Assembly: GCA_947167435.1 (NCBI GenBank)
Contig: CAMVIC010000052.1
Span: 1-9,426, forward strand
Origin: an uncultured Clostridia bacterium
Lineage (GTDB): Bacteria; Bacillota_A; Clostridia; Oscillospirales; Oscillospiraceae
Reading direction: 5' to 3'
DNA length: 9,426 nt
A model generated the notes under the pieces. The model saw nothing but the letters and a program-made list of their open reading frames with translations, had not been told where the DNA came from and searched no databases. The translations under genes were made by a program, and so were the position numbers. Of the stretch, positions 6,675 to 9,426 are shown in pieces (the first letter of the stretch is position 1; each line of letters begins with the position of its first letter).

Positions 6675-7211
6675 TTACACCCGCTCTCCCATGCGCCGTG
6701 CCTCTTCCAAGGCGGGGTGGTCCGGGTTTTCTCCCGCCTCGGTCACGCCGCCCATGAACACCGTGCCCGCGAGCCTTGCCCGCTCAAAGCATTCCACCCA
6801 GCCCTCCAGGCCGCTGACGGCACGGTCTGGAACAGAGGGCTCGTCCTCTGCGGCGGCGGTCATCAGGTACACGTCCCGGAAAGCATAGTCGCTGGGGAAG
6901 AGGGGGTTGAGCCGGTCCAGCAGGGTCTTGAGCTGGCCGGACATCTCGTAATAATAGATGGGCGTGGCAAAAACCAGCACGTCGGCGCCCAGGGCCTTCT
7001 GGCAGACGGCGTCCGCGTCGTCCCGGATTACGCAGCGCAACTTTTCCTGACACACAAAGCAGCCCCGGCAGAAATTCACTTCTTTCCCCCGCAGGGAGAC
7101 GAAGTCCACCTCATGCCCGGCGCTCCTCGCCCCCTCGGCAAAGGCCAGGGCCAAGGCCTCGGAGTTGCTGTTTTTTCTGGGGCTGGCGGATACGATCAGA
7201 ATCTTTTTCAT
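6675..7211 (-). CDS. NAD(P)H-dependent FMN oxidoreductase, iron-sulfur flavoprotein (Isf)-like
   Basis: This is a 178-residue cytoplasmic flavodoxin-fold protein. ATG at 7211 is chosen because AAAGGAGA lies 7 bases upstream and the fold starts there ('MKKILIVSASPRKNSNSEAL'). The frame can be extended to an upstream ATG at 7280, but that would cover the promoter. 'SASPRKNSNS' (8-17) is the FMN phosphate loop, and 'ATPIYYYEMSGQLKTLLDR' (82-100) is the second FMN-binding segment. A compact cysteine motif C48-x2-C51-x2-C54-x5-C60 matches the [4Fe-4S]-binding pattern of archaeal and clostridial iron-sulfur flavoproteins. It would move electrons from a reduced carrier or NAD(P)H to quinones, oxygen species or other acceptors, which fits oxidative-stress defence in an anaerobe. 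It is a single gene, divergent from the zinc-ribbon gene. Confidence 0.88.
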   Translation of the reverse strand: MKKILIVSASPRKNSNSEALALAFAEGARSAGHEVDFVSLRGKEVNFCRGCFVCQEKLRCVIRDDADAVCQKALGADVLVFATPIYYYEMSGQLKTLLDRLNPLFPSDYAFRDVYLMTAAAEDEPSVPDRAVSGLEGWVECFERARLAGTVFMGGVTEAGENPDHPALEEARRMGERV

Positions 7212-7247
7212 GGGTTTTTCTCCTTTGTTTTGATCTTGTCTGTTCCG

Positions 7248-7276
7248 ATTATAACGGAAATCAAGCCATGATGCAA
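7248..7276 (-). promoter_or_regulatory. Promoter of the flavoprotein gene
   Basis: On the minus strand, TTGCAT (7271-7276) and TATAAT (7248-7253) are 17 bases apart. The transcript would start near 7241, with a leader of about 30 bases holding the AAAGGAGA ribosome binding site. Confidence 0.75.
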
Positions 7277-7284
7277 ACACAAAT

Positions 7285-7322
7285 CCGCCCGGCCGTCAGC
7301 CTTTCCTTGACGGCGGGGGCGG
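7285..7322. repeat. Imperfect inverted repeat overlapping the zinc-ribbon gene promoter
   Basis: The core arms are GCCGTCA at 7292-7298 and TGACGGC at 7308-7314, separated by 9 bases. An outer CCGCCC (7285-7290) pairs with GGGCGG (7317-7322). The right arm covers the -35 box of the plus-strand promoter, and the left arm lies just upstream of the minus-strand -35. This placement would suit an operator controlling one or both divergent genes. No regulator is encoded nearby. Confidence 0.45.
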
Positions 7323-7335
7323 AATTGGCTACAAT
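7307..7335 (+). promoter_or_regulatory. Promoter of the zinc-ribbon / TPM-like gene pair
   Basis: TTGACG (7307-7312) and TACAAT (7330-7335) are 17 bases apart, each one mismatch from consensus. The start would be near 7342, leaving about 27 bases to the GTG start at 7369. Confidence 0.8.
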
Positions 7336-7368
7336 AAAAGTACCAAAAATGAAAGGAGTGAGGAGCGC

Positions 7369-8742
7369 GTGATTGCCTGTCCCGGCTGCGGCGCGAACCT
7401 GACCTTTGACATTGAGAGCCAGCAGATGCACTGCGCCTACTGCAACGAGCACTATGACCCCTATGACTTCGACAGCATGGAGAAGGACGCGGAGAAGGAA
7501 AAGGACTTTGACGCCTGGGTGTACCGCTGCCCCCAGTGCGGCGCGGAGCTGATGACCACCGAAGAGACCGACGCCACGGCCTTCTGCCCCTACTGCGGCG
7601 GCACCTCCCTGCTCTTTGACAAGCTGCGCAGAGAGAAGCGCCCCGACTATATCATCCCCTTCCAGCTGACCAAGGAGCAGTGCAAGCAGGCCTATCGGCG
7701 GGAGGCCCGCAAGGCCATCTTCACCCCGGCCAGGTACAAGCGGGAAGAGCTGGTGGACAGCTTCCGCGGCATCTATATGCCATACTGGAGCTACCGGGTG
7801 GAGCAGAAGGGGGACGTGGCCATCGACGCCTCCGGCGGCAGCTACCGGGACGGCGATTATATCTGCACCCCCAAATACGAGATCCGCGGGAAGATCGACA
7901 CCGCCTACGAGGGCGTGTCCCACGACGCCTCCCGGGCCTTTGACGACGAGATCAGCGAGTGTCTGGAGCCCTATGACGCCAAAAAACGCCTGCCCTTTAC
8001 GCCGGGCTTCCTCAGCGGCTTTTACGCGGACGTGGCGGACGAGAGCCCCCGGAAGTACCGGGACATGGTCAAGGACTATGCCGAGCAGGAGACCGCCCGC
8101 CAGATTTTTCACGACGCGGGCGTGCGCAGCAAGGAGAGCAGCAACGCCATCCGCATGTCCGGCACCGCGGGCATCCGGGTGCCCACCCAGATCACCCGCA
8201 TCGACCGGGTGTTCTACCCGGTCTGGTTCATGAGCTATCGGGAGGGGGACAGGCTGACCTACGCCACCGTCAACGGCCAGACCGGCAAGGTGGTGGCGGA
8301 CTTCCCCATCAGCCCCCTGCGCTTTCTGCTGGCGGCGCTGCTGTGCGCGGCGCTGCTGTTCCTGCCGCTGAACTTCTTTCTGACCCTGAAGCCCGAGACC
8401 GCGCTGATCACCACCACCGCGCTGCTGGTGACAGGCGTGCTGCTGTCCGCCCGGCAGTACCGGGCCCTGTGCAAGCGCTTTGAGGGCACCGACCGGCTCC
8501 GGCAGGAGACGGGCTATGCCTCCTTCCTGACCTTTGCCAAGATCATGACGGTGCTGGGCGTGTTGGTCTGCGCCGGCATCCTGATTGCGGCGCCGGTGTA
8601 CAACCTGGCCTTTTATATCCCCTGTCTGGCGGAGGCCGCCTTTCTGTTCCTGGTGATTTTCCAGACCTTCCGCTTCCAGATGAAGCTGGCCATGCGGCGG
8701 CCGCCCCAGTTCAGCAAGACGGGAGGGAACGACCATGCGTAA
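7369..8742 (+). CDS. Double zinc-ribbon integral membrane protein (TFIIB-type zinc-ribbon annotated family)
   Basis: This is a 457-residue protein starting with GTG at 7369. AAAGGAG lies 10 bases upstream, with a second AGGAG only 3 bases away. Two four-cysteine zinc ribbons open it: Cys4/Cys7/Cys22/Cys25 and Cys54/Cys57/Cys73/Cys76. An acidic and charged segment follows, then 'YIIPFQLTKEQCKQAYRR' (94-111) and 'GIYMPYWSYRV' (134-144). These are hallmarks of a clostridial family often labelled zinc-ribbon or, wrongly, PriA-like. 'YPVWFMSYREGDRLTYATVN' (283-302) and 'NGQTGKVVADFP' (302-313) come before the membrane part. Four hydrophobic helices lie at about 317-339, 344-361, 387-409 and 412-434. 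The N-terminal ribbons are probably cytoplasmic. The function is not established; no helicase or nuclease motif is present. The gene overlaps the next one by 8 bases, so the two products are probably made together. Confidence 0.82.
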   Translation: MIACPGCGANLTFDIESQQMHCAYCNEHYDPYDFDSMEKDAEKEKDFDAWVYRCPQCGAELMTTEETDATAFCPYCGGTSLLFDKLRREKRPDYIIPFQLTKEQCKQAYRREARKAIFTPARYKREELVDSFRGIYMPYWSYRVEQKGDVAIDASGGSYRDGDYICTPKYEIRGKIDTAYEGVSHDASRAFDDEISECLEPYDAKKRLPFTPGFLSGFYADVADESPRKYRDMVKDYAEQETARQIFHDAGVRSKESSNAIRMSGTAGIRVPTQITRIDRVFYPVWFMSYREGDRLTYATVNGQTGKVVADFPISPLRFLLAALLCAALLFLPLNFFLTLKPETALITTTALLVTGVLLSARQYRALCKRFEGTDRLRQETGYASFLTFAKIMTVLGVLVCAGILIAAPVYNLAFYIPCLAEAAFLFLVIFQTFRFQMKLAMRRPPQFSKTGGNDHA

Positions 8743-9426
8743 AGACCTTCTGCGGCGCAGCCTCTGCCTGCTGCTCAGCCTGCTCTGCTGCCTGACGCTG
8801 CTGCCCGTCTCCGCCCTGGCGGCCAGCGATTTCAGCGATGAGGCCGAAAACGCCCCATCGGCTGAGCTGCAGCCAGATCTTAGTTATGTAAACCCCGACA
8901 CAGGCTTTTCCGCCTGGGTCTGCGACCCGGCGGGCCAGTGGGACGAGGCCCGGCGCAAGGCGACGCTGGAGGCCTTTCAGCCGCTGACCGCCTGGATGAA
9001 CGCCTTCGCCGTCTGCTGTGAGCCCTGGAGCGAGGAGCAGAGCCAGGCCATGCTGGAGCAGGGAGGCCGCGAGGACGCGGTGCTCCTGGCTCTGGACCCC
9101 GGCGGCACCCTGTATTTCTACTACCGTGGCCTTCTGGAGGAGCGTTTCACGGAGGAACAGCTGGATACCCTCTTCCACAACGCCGCCCGCCGCTGGTGGG
9201 CAAAATGGCGGGACGGTGAGATCGTCTTCGGCGCGGACCTTGCCGGCGCGCTGCTGCGGGCCATGGACGGGGACGAGAGCGTGTTTGAAGAGGACGAGGA
9301 GCTGCTGCTCACCACCTACTCCGACGGCAGCAAGGCCTATTCCCTGCGCAGCGCCAAGCAGCTCTACTATCTGGCGGAGAAGGGAAAGCTGACCGAGCAC
9401 ACCGTCTACTGCGTCTGCGATGAGCT
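8735..9426 (+). CDS. Secreted protein with probable TPM-like domain, 3' end cut by window edge
   Basis: The first 230 residues are visible. The start is ATG at 8735, with GGGAGGG 7 bases upstream, inside the last codons of the zinc-ribbon gene. Residues 1-29 form a signal peptide: Arg/Lys-rich start, long Leu/Cys core, and 'ALA' before the likely cleavage. After a short acidic linker comes 'YVNPDTGFSAWVCDPAG' (51-67), then 'AFQPLTAWMNAFAV' (80-93), 'DAVLLALDPGGTLYFYYRG' (114-132) and an Arg/Trp-rich helix (about 143-158). The order and spacing resemble TPM-domain proteins (YgcG/TPM_phosphatase family), whose members often follow zinc-ribbon membrane proteins in Clostridia. The match is by pattern only and the usual motifs are diverged. 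Cys93-Cys94 and Cys226/Cys228 are unusual for an exported protein and might form disulfides. Residues 185-190 are very acidic. The missing C-terminus might hold a membrane anchor. Confidence 0.65.
   Translation, partial: MRKDLLRRSLCLLLSLLCCLTLLPVSALAASDFSDEAENAPSAELQPDLSYVNPDTGFSAWVCDPAGQWDEARRKATLEAFQPLTAWMNAFAVCCEPWSEEQSQAMLEQGGREDAVLLALDPGGTLYFYYRGLLEERFTEEQLDTLFHNAARRWWAKWRDGEIVFGADLAGALLRAMDGDESVFEEDEELLLTTYSDGSKAYSLRSAKQLYYLAEKGKLTEHTVYCVCDE

Noticed and set aside
7212..7280. N-terminal extension of the flavoprotein to ATG 7280
   Set aside because: It covers the -10 and -35 boxes, and a strong AAAGGAGA site specifies ATG 7211.
7349..7372. Seven-codon leader frame (ATG AAA GGA GTG...) whose TGA overlaps the GTG start of the zinc-ribbon gene
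   Set aside because: It has no ribosome binding site of its own, and its codons are the ribosome binding region of the real gene.
7261..8736. 491-codon open frame on the minus strand opposite the zinc-ribbon gene
   Set aside because: It has no recognisable motif and a Gly/Ala/Val/His-rich composition, and it would cover the promoters at 7248-7335. The opposite strand has paired CxxC zinc ribbons and membrane helices.
1..9426. CRISPR array, insertion sequence, phage genes, tRNA or rRNA
   Set aside because: I looked for regularly spaced direct repeats, transposase or integrase motifs and tRNA-like cloverleafs on both strands and saw none. The only tandem repeats are inside the lipoprotein gene.

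Overview
The window looks like a piece of chromosome from a GC-rich, low-oxygen Firmicute. It most resembles gut Clostridia of the Oscillospiraceae (Flavonifractor / Pseudoflavonifractor type), though this is inferred from gene content and style rather than a database match. The signs are strong AGGAGG-type ribosome binding sites, sigma-A-like promoters, compact GC-rich hairpin terminators, a 2-hydroxyacyl-CoA dehydratase-type protein (a strict-anaerobe enzyme class), an Isf-like flavoprotein with a compact cysteine motif, and a lipoprotein with a Gram-positive-style lipobox.

Layout from left to right. (1) 1-846, minus: the first 282 residues of a 2-hydroxyacyl-CoA dehydratase / BcrC-HgdB family protein, cut by the window edge. 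(2) 847-1138: AT-rich intergenic region with a candidate promoter for gene 1 and a perfect 13-bp terminator hairpin whose T-tract lies on the plus strand, although no plus-strand gene precedes it. (3) 1139-2305, minus: a lipoprotein with a Pro/Thr linker, an Ig-like domain and three copies of a roughly 47-residue C-terminal repeat. (4) 2417-4402, minus: a full-length DUF255 thioredoxin-fold / six-hairpin protein (YyaL / SSP411 family). (5) 4494-5213, plus: an UlaG-like metallo-beta-lactamase-fold hydrolase, divergent from the previous gene and with a Gly in place of the Asp of the HxHxDH motif. (6) 5321-6505, plus: a fold-type I PLP aminotransferase of the LysN/Aro8 type, with its own promoter and followed by two terminator hairpins. 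(7) 6675-7211, minus: an Isf-like NAD(P)H/FMN oxidoreductase. (8) 7369-8742 and 8735-9426, plus: two overlapping genes, a double zinc-ribbon membrane protein and a secreted TPM-like protein that is cut by the window edge.

Most genes appear to be single transcription units, each with a recognisable promoter. The exception is the last pair, which overlaps by 8 bases and is probably translationally coupled. Two divergent intergenic regions (4403-4493 and 7212-7368) carry back-to-back promoters. The genes do not form one obvious pathway; this reads as ordinary housekeeping and accessory chromosome. I found no phage, transposon, CRISPR array, toxin-antitoxin, tRNA or rRNA. No convincing new system is visible. 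The best leads are the coupled zinc-ribbon / TPM-like pair, the triple-repeat lipoprotein, the altered metal site of the MBL-fold protein, and the terminator that points the wrong way for its neighbour.
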